Origin: Oricola thermophila
GTDB lineage: Bacteria; Pseudomonadota; Alphaproteobacteria; Rhizobiales; Rhizobiaceae
Direction of reading: 5' to 3'
NCBI RefSeq assembly: GCF_013358405.1
Contig: NZ_CP054836.1
Span: 992,001 to 1,056,000 of the forward strand
DNA: 64,000 bases
The position numbers were made by a program, and so were the translations under genes. Positions 42,327-52,388 of this stretch are shown here, in pieces. Under the pieces are notes generated by a model. The model searched no databases. It worked only from the letters and a program-made list of their open reading frames with translations, and was not told the DNA's origin. The number at the start of each line of letters is the position of its first letter. The first letter of the stretch is position 1.

Positions 42327-42547
42327 ATCCGGATGAGGCGTTTGCCACCTTCGCGGCTAATCTGGAAAAGATTGCGATTGGTTGGCTTGGCTGGAGCGAG
42401 GAGCAGGCACTCGACTCCGACATCAACGCGATCCTCGTGGGATTTGAGGGCCGCGTTGAGATGTTCGAATTCGTCGGCTGGGTAAAGCGCGATGATCGTG
42501 CACCGGACCAGCCGCTGACGCCTGAACTGTTCGACGCCATGTTTTGA
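41970..42547 (+). CDS. Tail assembly chaperone, predicted -1 frameshift fusion (gpGT-like)
   Basis: Slippage at 42305-42311 joins 114 residues of the short form to 78 residues encoded in the -1 frame (SDGSVDPDEAFATFAANLEK through FDAMF), giving 192 residues. The extension has no convincing start of its own and lies between the short form and the tape measure, exactly as lambda G-T. The two forms would bind the tape measure in a fixed ratio. Confidence 0.8.
42305..42331 (+). promoter_or_regulatory. -1 ribosomal frameshift signal
   Basis: Slippery heptamer A-AAC-CCT (42305-42311), in phase with the short-form frame, a 4-nt spacer, then the perfect 6-bp stem CGGATC-AGTA-GATCCG (42316-42331) that contains the zero-frame TAG. 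Both tRNAs can re-pair as AAA and CCC. Confidence 0.75.
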
Positions 42548-42556
42548 GGTAACGCA

Positions 42557-44335
42557 ATGACCGTTGCGAAGCTCGGCTACGAGATCGAGAGTTCCGGCGC
42601 GGCCAAGGCTGCGGCTGACCTCGAAAAGATGAGCAGCGCCGCCACCAAGGCGGAGGCGGGGCAGAAGAAGCTTGCATCTGCCTCGAAACAGGCGTCGCAG
42701 GCCACGTCCAGCATTGCCACAGCGTCGCGCAGTGCGGCCGCTGCGTCCGCCCAGCTCGCCGGCGCGACAAAGACCGTCACGACAGCGACCAATGCGCACA
42801 CCGCCGCTGCGAAGGCGAACGCGATGGCGGTGCAGGCGCAAATGAAGGCGGCGCGTGCTGCATCGTTCCAGTCTCGCCAGTTGTCCTATCAGCTCATCGA
42901 CATCGGGCAGGCCATCGCAACCGCGCCGACGATGGGGATCTATGCGCTCCAGAACCTTGGCTTCCAGGTCGCGCAGATCGGGCAGCTCTACATGGGTAAC
43001 GGCGGCTTCAACCAGGCGATCAAGGACAGCGCGAGGCAGATTGGCACGTTTGCGGCAAGGCTTGGCCCGCTAGCTGTGGTGGCCGGAGGTGTCGCGGCCG
43101 CATTCGCAGGCCTGACCTACGAGATCAACCAGACGGAGGGAGCGACGGTCGGCATGGGCGACGTGATGCTCGCCACGCTGTCGCTGATCAAGGACGGCAT
43201 CTACAACGTTATCAAGCCCGCCATCGACGCGCTTGCGCCTTGGTTCGCCAGTGCGTGGGATATGATTGTCCGAGGCGTGAAGGTGTATACGAACTTCCTT
43301 GTCGGCTATTGGGTAGGGGCGTTCAACGCCGTCAAGGCCGTGTGGGAGGGCCTGCCGGGCGCCCTGACTGATTTGGGTTACAAAGCAGCTCAGGGAGTCC
43401 TTGATGCATTGGCATCAATGGCGCGGGGCGCCGCCGGGATCTTCAACGACATGATGCTCGGTATTCAGAAGCAGCTTCGCAAGATCGGAGTGTATGCTGA
43501 TGTCCCGACAATCGACGCTGCGATCTATGCGCCGCAACTCAACAACCCGAGAGCTGGCGCTGCGGCTGATCTGAACGCGGCGATCAACAAGGCATACGAA
43601 GACGCATTCAGTAAGGACTACGCCGGCGCGGCATTCGACGCCATCGCCAAGCGTGCCCGCGAGATCGCAGCGGCCAACGAGGAAGTAGAGAAAAGCGCGA
43701 ATAAGGCCGGCAAGGCGCTCAAGGACGCTGCCGACAAGGCCAAGAAGGCGTGGGAGGAGATGCAGCAGAAAATCCAGTCCGCCGTGTCCGGGCTGGGGCA
43801 GAGCGTTGGCGGCATCTTCCGCGGGCTTCTGGACCAAACCCTGTCGTGGAAGGATGCCGCGCTGCAGGCGCTCAATTCCGTGTTGAAGTACCTGAACGAC
43901 ATCAATCTTGCTCAAGGCGGTTCAGGCGTCTTCGGCGGCGGGTTCTTCCAGTCGCTGGTGGGCGGCTTCCTTGGCGTCAACTTTGCCGGTGGCGGATACA
44001 CCGGTCCGGGCGGCAAGTATCAGCCAGCAGGCGTTGTCCATGCCGGCGAATACGTCATGACGGCGGAGGCCACGCGCAAGATCGGCGTCAAGAACCTCGA
44101 CGCGCTCAACTACGGCTACGCCAAGGGCGGGTATGTCGGGGCGGCGAACAGCAATGCTCCGGGTGCTGCAAACGACAGCATCAACGTCACCTATGCGCCG
44201 CAGATCGACGCCAGGGGCGCGGATAGCGCCGCCGTGGCGCGGCTTGAGGCCGTCATCGCCAGAGACCGCGCAGAATTCGCAACCCGCGTTGTCGAGACCA
44301 TCCAGAGTGCGCAGAAGCGCAGGGTATTGAAATGA
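42557..44335 (+). CDS. Tail tape measure protein
   Basis: 592 residues. N-terminal coiled coils rich in Ala, Lys and Ser (residues about 12-100), a hydrophobic centre (LAVVAGGVAAAFAGLTYEIN), then a conserved C-terminal part AGGGYTGPGGKYQPAGVVHA, GEYVMTAEATRKIGV and LDALNYGYAKGG, which is diagnostic. Short, so a short siphovirus tail is expected. Confidence 0.93.
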   Translation: MTVAKLGYEIESSGAAKAAADLEKMSSAATKAEAGQKKLASASKQASQATSSIATASRSAAAASAQLAGATKTVTTATNAHTAAAKANAMAVQAQMKAARAASFQSRQLSYQLIDIGQAIATAPTMGIYALQNLGFQVAQIGQLYMGNGGFNQAIKDSARQIGTFAARLGPLAVVAGGVAAAFAGLTYEINQTEGATVGMGDVMLATLSLIKDGIYNVIKPAIDALAPWFASAWDMIVRGVKVYTNFLVGYWVGAFNAVKAVWEGLPGALTDLGYKAAQGVLDALASMARGAAGIFNDMMLGIQKQLRKIGVYADVPTIDAAIYAPQLNNPRAGAAADLNAAINKAYEDAFSKDYAGAAFDAIAKRAREIAAANEEVEKSANKAGKALKDAADKAKKAWEEMQQKIQSAVSGLGQSVGGIFRGLLDQTLSWKDAALQALNSVLKYLNDINLAQGGSGVFGGGFFQSLVGGFLGVNFAGGGYTGPGGKYQPAGVVHAGEYVMTAEATRKIGVKNLDALNYGYAKGGYVGAANSNAPGAANDSINVTYAPQIDARGADSAAVARLEAVIARDRAEFATRVVETIQSAQKRRVLK

Positions 44336-44988
44336 CGCTGACCTTCCCGCGCCAAATCCTCAACGACCGCCTCGCGGAGTGCACAATTGACCTCGATCCC
44401 GGCACGGAACAGGCCGTTCACAGCCGGGGCAGGCGCGCAACCGTGTCGCGGGTCCGCGAGCCGGTATGGTTCGGCACGTTCGAAACGCCGCAACTCATGG
44501 ATGGCGACCGCATTGCGTGGCAGTCGTGGGGCAAGTCTCTGCGCGGCGGTCTCCGCACCTTCCTCGCATGGGACGCTTCGCGTGACCTGCCGTTGGCCTA
44601 TATGTCCGATGGACAGATGCCAGACGACGGCGGCTCGCCGTGGGATGGCGTGGCGACGGTATCTAGCCTTGCGACACCAGGGCAGATCGACCTGACCGGC
44701 GTCCCGGCTGGCTATCAGGCAACCGCGGGCGACCGGATCGGGCTCGAACAGGAAATATCGTCACGCGATCGGTATGGCTATTTCGAGATTATGGAGGACG
44801 CAACGGCTGATGGCTCCGGCAACCTGTCCGTGACCGTTGAGCCGCTTGTGCCGTCCATGTTCACCACGGCAGCCGTCGCCAAGCTTTATCGCCCGTTGTG
44901 CGAGTTCCGGCTCGTCAAGGACAGCTTTTCGGCGCCGTCCCGCGTCGGCTACCCGGCAGTCTCATTCCAGGGCGTGCAGGTGCTATGA
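44332..44988 (+). CDS. Tail protein between tape measure and tip
   Basis: 218 residues, beta-rich, start MTLTFPRQILNDRLAECTID. Position corresponds to the distal-tail/gpM-gpL zone of lambdoid tails. ATGA overlaps on both sides. The family is not firmly recognised. Confidence 0.7.
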   Translation: MTLTFPRQILNDRLAECTIDLDPGTEQAVHSRGRRATVSRVREPVWFGTFETPQLMDGDRIAWQSWGKSLRGGLRTFLAWDASRDLPLAYMSDGQMPDDGGSPWDGVATVSSLATPGQIDLTGVPAGYQATAGDRIGLEQEISSRDRYGYFEIMEDATADGSGNLSVTVEPLVPSMFTTAAVAKLYRPLCEFRLVKDSFSAPSRVGYPAVSFQGVQVL

Positions 44989-45566
44989 GGAACTACCCGA
45001 CAGCAGTTCTAGCCATGCTGGACGAGGGCAGGACGGCCATTGCCGGCATGATCCGCTTCGATCTTGGCGAAGGGCCGTTCGGCATCATCCAGGCCGTGTC
45101 GCCATACGAATGGGGTGGCATCACTTATCACCCTTTCCCGGCCGGCATCATCTCGATTTCCGACATTCCCGGCACGACCGGCACGGCAGCGCAGGGCTTC
45201 ACGATCACACTGTCCGAAAGCAGCGATGACGGCCTGACGCCGCAGGTAATCCTCGATATCGAGAGCTACGACTACCGCGACCGGCCGGTGACGATCTACG
45301 ACCTTCATACGCATCCGGATACGGGTGTGCCGCTTGGTGATCCGATTGCGATGATGCGGGGCTACATCAATGCCATCTCGCACGCGGAGGAGCCGGATAC
45401 CGGCCATATTGCCACCATCGAGTGCGAGAGCCGCGCCATCGACTACAGCAGGACCAATGGCCGGATCAGAAGTGACGATGACCAGAAGCGCCGCAATCCC
45501 GGCGACCGTTTCTTCGAGCACGCCGCGACCACGGGGCGCGTGAAAGTCAAGTGGGGTAAAGACTGA
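44985..45566 (+). CDS. Tail tip-associated protein (hub-like)
   Basis: 193 residues, MRNYPTAVLAMLDEGRTAIA start, then beta-rich PYEWGGITYHPFPAGIISIS and DYRDRPVTIYDLHTHPDTG. The end EPDTGHIATIECESRAIDYS and the basic tail are common in hub proteins upstream of the NlpC-like gene. Assignment by position. Confidence 0.65.
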   Translation: MRNYPTAVLAMLDEGRTAIAGMIRFDLGEGPFGIIQAVSPYEWGGITYHPFPAGIISISDIPGTTGTAAQGFTITLSESSDDGLTPQVILDIESYDYRDRPVTIYDLHTHPDTGVPLGDPIAMMRGYINAISHAEEPDTGHIATIECESRAIDYSRTNGRIRSDDDQKRRNPGDRFFEHAATTGRVKVKWGKD

Positions 45567-45994
45567 TGCGCCGCATGGATTGGGAAGCACGGCTGAAAGC
45601 CGTCATCGCGAAGCACATCGCCGCACCGGGCAAATGGGGCCGTTCCGACTGCTGGTGCATGGCGTGTGACGCGTACAAGGCCGTGACCGGCAAGGCGCTG
45701 CTGCCGCACCTGCGCAAATACTCGAGCGAGGCGGGCGGATACCGCCTGTTCAAGAAGCACGGCTTCTCCACCGTTGGCGAGGCGCTTGCGAGCGTTCTGC
45801 CAGAGGTCAACCGCCTGTCCGCGATGCGCGGCGATCTCGCGACCATCATTCGCGATGGTGTCGAAAGCTGCGGCGTCGTCACGTCACGCGGGCTGGAGGT
45901 CAAGACGCTGTACGGCGAAGGCCGGACCATCACGCATTCAGCCGTCGAGGTCTATCCCGTCACGGCGATCAACAAGGCATTCAGGGTCGAATAA
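45566..45994 (+). CDS. DUF6950 / NlpC-P60-like tail protein
   Basis: 142 residues. KWGRSDCWCMACDAYKAVTG supplies a likely catalytic cysteine near residue 29, and ITHSAVEVYPVTAINKAFRV closes the domain. In lambdoid tails this slot (gpK-like) holds a peptidoglycan endopeptidase used at entry. Overlaps the upstream stop. Confidence 0.7.
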   Translation: MRRMDWEARLKAVIAKHIAAPGKWGRSDCWCMACDAYKAVTGKALLPHLRKYSSEAGGYRLFKKHGFSTVGEALASVLPEVNRLSAMRGDLATIIRDGVESCGVVTSRGLEVKTLYGEGRTITHSAVEVYPVTAINKAFRVE

Positions 45995-45997
45995 TCC

Positions 45998-48469
45998 ATG
46001 CCAATCATTTCCGCGATTGCCGGGGCCGTTGGCGCGGTCGCCGGGGCCATAGGCACGGCTGTAGGTGCGGTCGGCTCGTTTGTCGCTGGCCTCGGCGCTA
46101 TCGGCAAGGCCGTCCTGTCCATCGGCCTCAATCTCGCGATCTCCGCGCTGTTCAAGCCGAAAGAGGCAAAGCCTGTCTCCGGTGTCGAGCTGGACGTGCA
46201 ATACGGCGCCGACCAGTCGCGCACTGTCCGCTGCGGGCGCTGGGGCATTGCGGGCCATTACGTCTATGCCAACACGATGGGCGCCGCGAACAAGTATTTC
46301 CAGCAGGTCTATGCGGTCTCGGACTTCTACTGCACGTCTCTGGACCGGGTGTGGATCGACGGCGAGGAAGTCACGCTCGGCGCTGTCGAGGGCGGCAGGG
46401 GCAATGTCGTGGATAGCGGCGAGTATGCCGGGAAGATATGGGTCAAGTTCATTGACGGTCGCCAGACCACGGCAGACAGCTACCTGGTCAACGGATCGGA
46501 TCCTGCCGGCCGGTGGACTTCGGATCATGTCGGCCTCGGCGTGGCATATATCATCGTCACGCTGGAATACGACCGCGAGAAGCTTGGCAATGTCGTGAAT
46601 TTCTTCTTCGAGGGGAAGGGCGCACCGCTCTACGACTGGCGCAAGGACAGCACGATGGGAGGCTCCGGCAATCATCGCTGGGACGACCCGTCCACGTGGG
46701 AGTTCAGCGAAAACCCGGTCCTGATGGATTACGCCTATCGTCGCGGGTTCAAGATCAACGGCGACCTGTTCTGCGGCATGGACGAGGACGCCAACAACCT
46801 TCCAATCGAGCGCTACACCATCGCGGCGAATATTTGCGATGAAGTTGTCGAGGATGGCGGGCCGCGCTATCGCTGTGCCATCGGCTTCGACTGCAACGCG
46901 GAACACGGCGACAATATCGACGCGCTGATGACTTCGTGCGGCGGGATGGTGGTGCACGCCGTGGATGGCGTGTGGCCGATCATCGGCACGGATCAAACGC
47001 CGGTCGCAACGCTGACCGATGACGACCTGATCGTCGGTGAGCGGGTGCAGTTCCAGAGGCTGCGTCCGGCAAGTGAGCTGGTGAACTCGGTTTCCGGCAC
47101 GTTCCCCGACCCCGACAACCAGTGGTCGCCTGTGTCCTACGAGCGCGCCACGGACGTCATCATTGTTGCGACGGATCGCCGGTCCAAGGACGTGTCGATG
47201 AACTTCGGCACGGTCCCGTATGCACGGCAGGCCGCGCAGCTCGCGTCGATCTATTTCAGCGAGAACCGGTTCGAGGCGACTGCGACGATCACGGTGCGCC
47301 CGCGATGGCAGGTTCTGGAGCCCGGCGACTGGATCGTGTGGGAATCCGAGAAATACGGCACGCGGACATATCTCGTGACCGACACGAGCCTTGTGACGCT
47401 GCAGAGCGACAAGCCGCGCTGCGTCGTGCTGCAGTTGCAGGAGCGTTCCGGCGACATTTACACATCGGTCGGCACAGTTGCCCCGCCGCCCGTGCCGCTT
47501 GGACCGGCCACGCCTGCATACCAGTCCGAACTGCTCGATTTCTCGGTCACGGGCGTGACGGGCGCCGGCAATGACGGTCGGCTTTACCCGGCCATCCGGG
47601 CAGGCTGGACGGCGGTCTATGACCCGACCATCACGGCGATCACGCTGGAGTACCGTGCCAAGGATCACCCGGACGTGGTATTCGAGCGCACGGTGCAGAG
47701 CAATGCGACCGTGGCCTACCTGGCAGAAGGTGTCCTGAGCGATACGGTCTACGAGGTCCGGTATTTCTTCGAGACCGATCCGACGCGCTCAGTCACGCCG
47801 TCAGCATGGGTTGAGGTCACGACGCCGGATGTGCCGACCGGTGATGTTTCTGTCGGGCTTGGACAGGTCAAGGACGACATTTCCGACCTGCTCAAGCGCC
47901 ATTCGACGCTGCTTGACGAGTTGGCGCGCAATGTCGAGCTGATCGCGGCAGACACGGCCATCGGTGCCGGTAGGCTTGTCGAGCAGACGGCTGTTGTCAA
48001 GCGCACGGACAGGAGCCTCGCAGCCGCGATCCAGACGCTCGAGGCTACGGCGACGGAAACGGAGGCGAACGCGCAGGCCATCACGCAGGTTCAGGCCAAC
48101 GTTGACAACTTGGCAGCCGGCGGCCTGATCAAGTTCGAGGCCAATGCCGGGCAGGGTAGCGTTCTGGTCACAATCGACATTCTGGCCCGCGCGACCATCA
48201 ACGACCAGTTCGCGCAGTCCGGCCTGTCCATCCGGGTTTCAGACGATGGCAATGGCGGGTTCATCCGTGACGTGGTGATCGACACGGGCCGTTTCGTCGT
48301 GACTGACGGCACGAACGATGCGCTTCCGCTGGTGTTCGAGAATGGCGAGTTGGTGTCCGAGATCGCTCGCTTCCGCGAGGCCATCGCTGAGGGCTTCGAG
48401 ACGCCATCCGGCAAGGCGAGGTTCGGCATTCTGGCGCCGAACGTCGAAGGTGTGGAGATCACGACCTGA
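45998..48469 (+). CDS. Tail tip protein, gpJ-like
   Basis: 823 residues. Starts with a hydrophobic Gly/Ala-rich helix (AIAGAVGAVAGAIGTAVGAV), like the lambda gpI-J region, then a hub (EAKPVSGVELDVQYGADQSR, VWIDGEEVTLG, ANICDEVVEDGG) and fibronectin-like parts before a helical C-terminus (LGQVKDDISDLLKRHSTLLD). Main host-contact baseplate component. Confidence 0.9.
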   Translation: MPIISAIAGAVGAVAGAIGTAVGAVGSFVAGLGAIGKAVLSIGLNLAISALFKPKEAKPVSGVELDVQYGADQSRTVRCGRWGIAGHYVYANTMGAANKYFQQVYAVSDFYCTSLDRVWIDGEEVTLGAVEGGRGNVVDSGEYAGKIWVKFIDGRQTTADSYLVNGSDPAGRWTSDHVGLGVAYIIVTLEYDREKLGNVVNFFFEGKGAPLYDWRKDSTMGGSGNHRWDDPSTWEFSENPVLMDYAYRRGFKINGDLFCGMDEDANNLPIERYTIAANICDEVVEDGGPRYRCAIGFDCNAEHGDNIDALMTSCGGMVVHAVDGVWPIIGTDQTPVATLTDDDLIVGERVQFQRLRPASELVNSVSGTFPDPDNQWSPVSYERATDVIIVATDRRSKDVSMNFGTVPYARQAAQLASIYFSENRFEATATITVRPRWQVLEPGDWIVWESEKYGTRTYLVTDTSLVTLQSDKPRCVVLQLQERSGDIYTSVGTVAPPPVPLGPATPAYQSELLDFSVTGVTGAGNDGRLYPAIRAGWTAVYDPTITAITLEYRAKDHPDVVFERTVQSNATVAYLAEGVLSDTVYEVRYFFETDPTRSVTPSAWVEVTTPDVPTGDVSVGLGQVKDDISDLLKRHSTLLDELARNVELIAADTAIGAGRLVEQTAVVKRTDRSLAAAIQTLEATATETEANAQAITQVQANVDNLAAGGLIKFEANAGQGSVLVTIDILARATINDQFAQSGLSIRVSDDGNGGFIRDVVIDTGRFVVTDGTNDALPLVFENGELVSEIARFREAIAEGFETPSGKARFGILAPNVEGVEITT

Positions 48470-50046
48470 TGCCAAAGATGTGGCTCTATCACGACAGCAA
48501 CGCGAACCAGAGTGCGTTGCGGATTCTGCGTGACGGCATATCGGCAGAACCGCACGAACTGTCCGTCTCGGATTGGGGGTCGATGCACTTCGACTCGCTG
48601 AATCCGAACCAGTTCGAGCCGATCAGCATCTTCACCAAGGAAGCGCGGGATTTCGGGTCGTACGGCGATTTCAGCTATCGCTTCTGGCCGTCCGGCACGA
48701 ACAAGAACACGGCTCAGTATAGAGTATTCTACGGGTCGTCATACCAGTACGACATTTACGAGCTGATCAAGAACACGCTCGGTTACAACTATCCGAATGT
48801 CTGCATCTCGAAGAAGTTTACGTCAGGCGGCTGGCTGAACGGGAATTACGGCTATCGGTATGTGAGGCAGGCTTCTGGCACCGGCGGGTCTGTCATCTTC
48901 ACCGGCCACTATACGACCTACGGATCTCTCGCCAGATATTGGTGGAACACTGGCGAAAGCCAGGCGAGTGGTGGCTACGTGGGATGGGAGTTGTACTCTG
49001 ATCTCAACTTTGCCGATCCTGGCTCCTCCTCTTATGGGAGTGGGAACGATCAATATCCGATCATTTACTGCCACCTCCCGCTACCAGCCGATAACCGGGC
49101 GTGGAACCCGGTCAGCGGGACGCCATCGCCGGGGCAGAAAATCGTCAGTATCACGCCGACGCAAGCAAAGGTCGCGCGCCCCGGTTTCGATGTGGACACG
49201 GCAAACGCGAACCAACTGCTGATCGACTCGACAAAGACGCCGCTCAAGGTCGTCAAGTCGGGCCAAGTCACCATTTCTGCAAACTCGACAGAGACGATTC
49301 CGCTTCCGGGCGGCATAAACTACGGCTCGAACCTGTTCGTGGATTACATCGTCTGGCGATCAGGGACGCCGGCATATCACCCGCCTCTGTACGAAGGCGG
49401 CGGATCGGACTCGAATTGGGCGCTCGGTGTTCAGTCGAAAGTGAGCGGGGGAAATCTGCTGCTGCGGAACCCGACGCAGTACAACGTCATCTGCCGATAC
49501 ATCGCATTCGGATACGACGACAGGCCGCAGACCAGCGGCGGGTCGAAGGTGTTGTTCAAAGGCGTCGCGGACGGCGAAGAATACATCCAGATCAAGAAGC
49601 CCGGGTCGGCTGCAACGCCAAACCTCGCGGACGTTCTGGTCGATAGCCGGTTCCCGTACTGCCCGGTGATCGCAGAGGGCTACGTCACGGTCAACGCGAG
49701 CAACAAGACGCGGGTCATCAACTTCCAGAACCCCGGCGGGAAATTCTATCCGTACCCGATCTGGATGGCTCAAATCTACAGAAGCGTCGGGACAGGGTAC
49801 ACGTACTATTACGGCCCGATGGCCCGTAAAATGATCGCTCTGAACATGTCGCAGGGCCACCAATATCACGGTCAAATGTCAGCCGACAGTTGCGTCGCAA
49901 AAATCGAAGACACCAAGGTCACGTTCATCACCGAGCCGGGCAATCCGAGCGGCCTTACATGGAACAGTAATGACGGCCTCGTCGTCCAGTACGAGGAGAG
50001 GGTCGTCGGCATCCGCTATTACATCTTGGCCCTTCCAGTCACCTAG
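48469..50046 (+). CDS. Tail appendage / receptor-binding candidate
   Basis: 525 residues, starting at the last base of the tip gene. Very rich in Tyr, Gly, Ser, Asn and Trp, beta-type throughout (GNYGYRYVRQASGTGG, FSYRFWPSGTNKN). No recognised domain. Position between tip and collagen-like fibre and its composition suggest a receptor-binding or decoration protein. Confidence 0.65.
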   Translation: MPKMWLYHDSNANQSALRILRDGISAEPHELSVSDWGSMHFDSLNPNQFEPISIFTKEARDFGSYGDFSYRFWPSGTNKNTAQYRVFYGSSYQYDIYELIKNTLGYNYPNVCISKKFTSGGWLNGNYGYRYVRQASGTGGSVIFTGHYTTYGSLARYWWNTGESQASGGYVGWELYSDLNFADPGSSSYGSGNDQYPIIYCHLPLPADNRAWNPVSGTPSPGQKIVSITPTQAKVARPGFDVDTANANQLLIDSTKTPLKVVKSGQVTISANSTETIPLPGGINYGSNLFVDYIVWRSGTPAYHPPLYEGGGSDSNWALGVQSKVSGGNLLLRNPTQYNVICRYIAFGYDDRPQTSGGSKVLFKGVADGEEYIQIKKPGSAATPNLADVLVDSRFPYCPVIAEGYVTVNASNKTRVINFQNPGGKFYPYPIWMAQIYRSVGTGYTYYYGPMARKMIALNMSQGHQYHGQMSADSCVAKIEDTKVTFITEPGNPSGLTWNSNDGLVVQYEERVVGIRYYILALPVT

Positions 50047-50055
50047 AGGGAAATC

Positions 50056-52386
50056 ATGACGCAGAGATATTCGGACGGGACCGTCACGGTCTCGAACGGC
50101 AGCACGACTGTAATCGGATCCGGCACCGCCTGGGAGGTCGCTCTCGTAGCGGGCGGCATCCTGTTTGTCGGCACCGATGCAGCCGTCATCGAGGAGGTGG
50201 TGAGCGACACCGAGCTGACGCTCACCCGCCCGTGGACCGGCGATCCGGCGACGAACGCATCCTATGACATTGTGCTCGACAGCGCGGAGGCTGCGCGCAC
50301 CATCATCGCCAACCGGCAGATGGCCGATATCGTGGCGAGGATCAATGCAGGTATCGCTCTGGATGATATCGGTGCAATGGGCACGCTGGCCGAGCGCGAC
50401 GATTACGACGACGAGGCGCAGGGCTTCATCTACGGCGTCACCGATGACGCGAGCGGTGATCTGGTCGTCTACGTCAAGGCGTCAGCGACCAATGGCGATT
50501 GGGCCGGTCCGTTCGCGTGGCGCGGTCCTGCCGGTCAACAGGGGCCGCAGGGGCCGCGTGGCGACGGCTTCGACTATACCGGGCAGGGCACGCCTTCCGA
50601 CAGCATCGGCAATGACGGCGACACCTATCTCGACACAGACACGGGCGACACATACGTCAAGGCCGGCGGAACGTGGGGCAGCCCGTCCGGGTCGATCCGC
50701 GGGCCGCAGGGCGTGGACGGCGCCGATCCCGGCATATTCATGACCTTCGACACGGCCACGGCTGACGCCGATCCGGGCGCCGGCAACTTCCGGGCCGACG
50801 ATAGCGACCTCTCCGCCGCGACCGAACTCTACGTGTCGAAAACGAACCGTGGCGGCAGCGATGTTTCGGCATGGCTCCTCGCGCTCGACGACAGCACGTC
50901 CGCCGTGAAGGGCACGCTGACCATCACGGACCCCGACAGCGAGGCGCAGACCACGTTCGACGTGACCGGCGTCACCGATGCGACGGGCTACGTCAAGGTA
51001 GCGATCTCCAATCATGGGGGCGCGACTGCGTACCCCGACGAAACACCGATCGGCCTCATGTTCTCCCGGACCGGTGATGCCGGCACGGGCGCTGTCTCAA
51101 GCGTCAACGGCAAGAGCGGCGCCGTCACGCTTGTTCCGGGTGATCTAGGCGCTGGTACTGTCGGAGAGGGTGTTTTCGAGGCTGACACTCAGTCCGAAGC
51201 GTGGACTGCGCTTGGAGAAGTGCCGGAAGCGAATCTCACCAACGCGCTTGCGGCCACGCTCTCAAACTCTGGATTGATATACAACGGGACGGTAAGCAGC
51301 ATCGACATTGATGCCGTTGATGCCGGGTTCAAAGGTCTGGTGGACCCCGATGGGGTCGGAAACTCTGGCACCTTCCCGCCGGAGACCGCATCATTTTGGT
51401 CGATTTCTGTTGAGGCGCAGTACAGCGGAACAGGCCGGGCCGTTATGCGCGCTGTTAGCTATTCCGCCGGCGACCCTGACGCGTCGGGCCAGAACGTGTC
51501 CACATGGGTACGATATAAGGGCTCTTCGTCATGGGGACCGTGGTCTCAGGTTCTGACGAGCGGCAATCTCCCGCAGGCCACGCAAGCCGAGATGGAGGCC
51601 GGTACCGAAACGGCGGTTCGCTCCATGTCGCCGGCGAACGTGGCTCAGGCAATCGCCGCCCTTGCGAGCGGTGGCGGCGGTGGCAAAAACTTGCTGATCA
51701 ACGCGCTGGGCACGATCAACCAGCGCGGCTATACGAGCGGATCGGCGACTTCCAGTGCAAACGAATACACCGTTGACCGATGGCGTGTCGTCACATCTGG
51801 CCAGTCGCTTTCGTGGACGGAAAGTGAAGGCGTCCGCACGTTCACGGCGCCTGCTGGTGGCGTCGAGCAGGTCATCGAGGGCGGGGCTATCCTGTCCGGC
51901 GATTACGTTCTGTCGTGGGATGGGACGGCAACGGCAACTGTCAATGGCAATGCCGTATCCAACGGTGGCACCGTCACGCTGACCGGCGGCAGTGATGTGA
52001 CGGTTCGGTTCTCCGGCGGGACGTTCTCACTGCCTCAGCTTGAGATGGGCGACAAGGCGACAGATTTCGATGCGCGCCATCCGGGGCAGGAATTGTTCCT
52101 GTGCCAGCGGTATTACGAGGAAGGCACCGATCTGAACGGCATCTATGTCCAGTACAATGCTTCGTATTGTCGGTTCAACCGCGTTGGGTTCAAGGCCACA
52201 AAGCGCGTCTCGCCAACAATGACGATTTCCGGGACGCGAGTTGGCGGCGGTTCCGGCACGATCGGCTCGCTGTTTAACTCCAATGAAGATGCAGACGGAT
52301 TTGCACCGATCTTCTCGATATCCGGCGGCGCATCCGGCAATGTTTTCGTTGGAACAGTCACGTTCACGGCTGATGCGGAGTTGTGA
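50056..52386 (+). CDS. Tail fibre with collagen-like segments
   Basis: 776 residues. Collagen-like Gly-X-Y stretch GPAGQQGPQGPRGDG (about residue 160) and RGPQGVDGADPG, the fibre motif VSSVNGKSGAVTLVPGDLGA, and a C-terminal part after ARHPGQELFLCQRYYEEG, common in fibre tips. N-terminal RYSDGTVTVSNGSTTVIGSG is a fibre attachment domain. Confidence 0.88.
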   Translation: MTQRYSDGTVTVSNGSTTVIGSGTAWEVALVAGGILFVGTDAAVIEEVVSDTELTLTRPWTGDPATNASYDIVLDSAEAARTIIANRQMADIVARINAGIALDDIGAMGTLAERDDYDDEAQGFIYGVTDDASGDLVVYVKASATNGDWAGPFAWRGPAGQQGPQGPRGDGFDYTGQGTPSDSIGNDGDTYLDTDTGDTYVKAGGTWGSPSGSIRGPQGVDGADPGIFMTFDTATADADPGAGNFRADDSDLSAATELYVSKTNRGGSDVSAWLLALDDSTSAVKGTLTITDPDSEAQTTFDVTGVTDATGYVKVAISNHGGATAYPDETPIGLMFSRTGDAGTGAVSSVNGKSGAVTLVPGDLGAGTVGEGVFEADTQSEAWTALGEVPEANLTNALAATLSNSGLIYNGTVSSIDIDAVDAGFKGLVDPDGVGNSGTFPPETASFWSISVEAQYSGTGRAVMRAVSYSAGDPDASGQNVSTWVRYKGSSSWGPWSQVLTSGNLPQATQAEMEAGTETAVRSMSPANVAQAIAALASGGGGGKNLLINALGTINQRGYTSGSATSSANEYTVDRWRVVTSGQSLSWTESEGVRTFTAPAGGVEQVIEGGAILSGDYVLSWDGTATATVNGNAVSNGGTVTLTGGSDVTVRFSGGTFSLPQLEMGDKATDFDARHPGQELFLCQRYYEEGTDLNGIYVQYNASYCRFNRVGFKATKRVSPTMTISGTRVGGGSGTIGSLFNSNEDADGFAPIFSISGGASGNVFVGTVTFTADAEL

Positions 52387-52388
52387 CC

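Noticed and set aside
45938..47668. 576-codon minus-strand frame over the tail tip gene
   Set aside because: It covers two solid tail genes in a coherent operon; composition is typical of antisense shadows.
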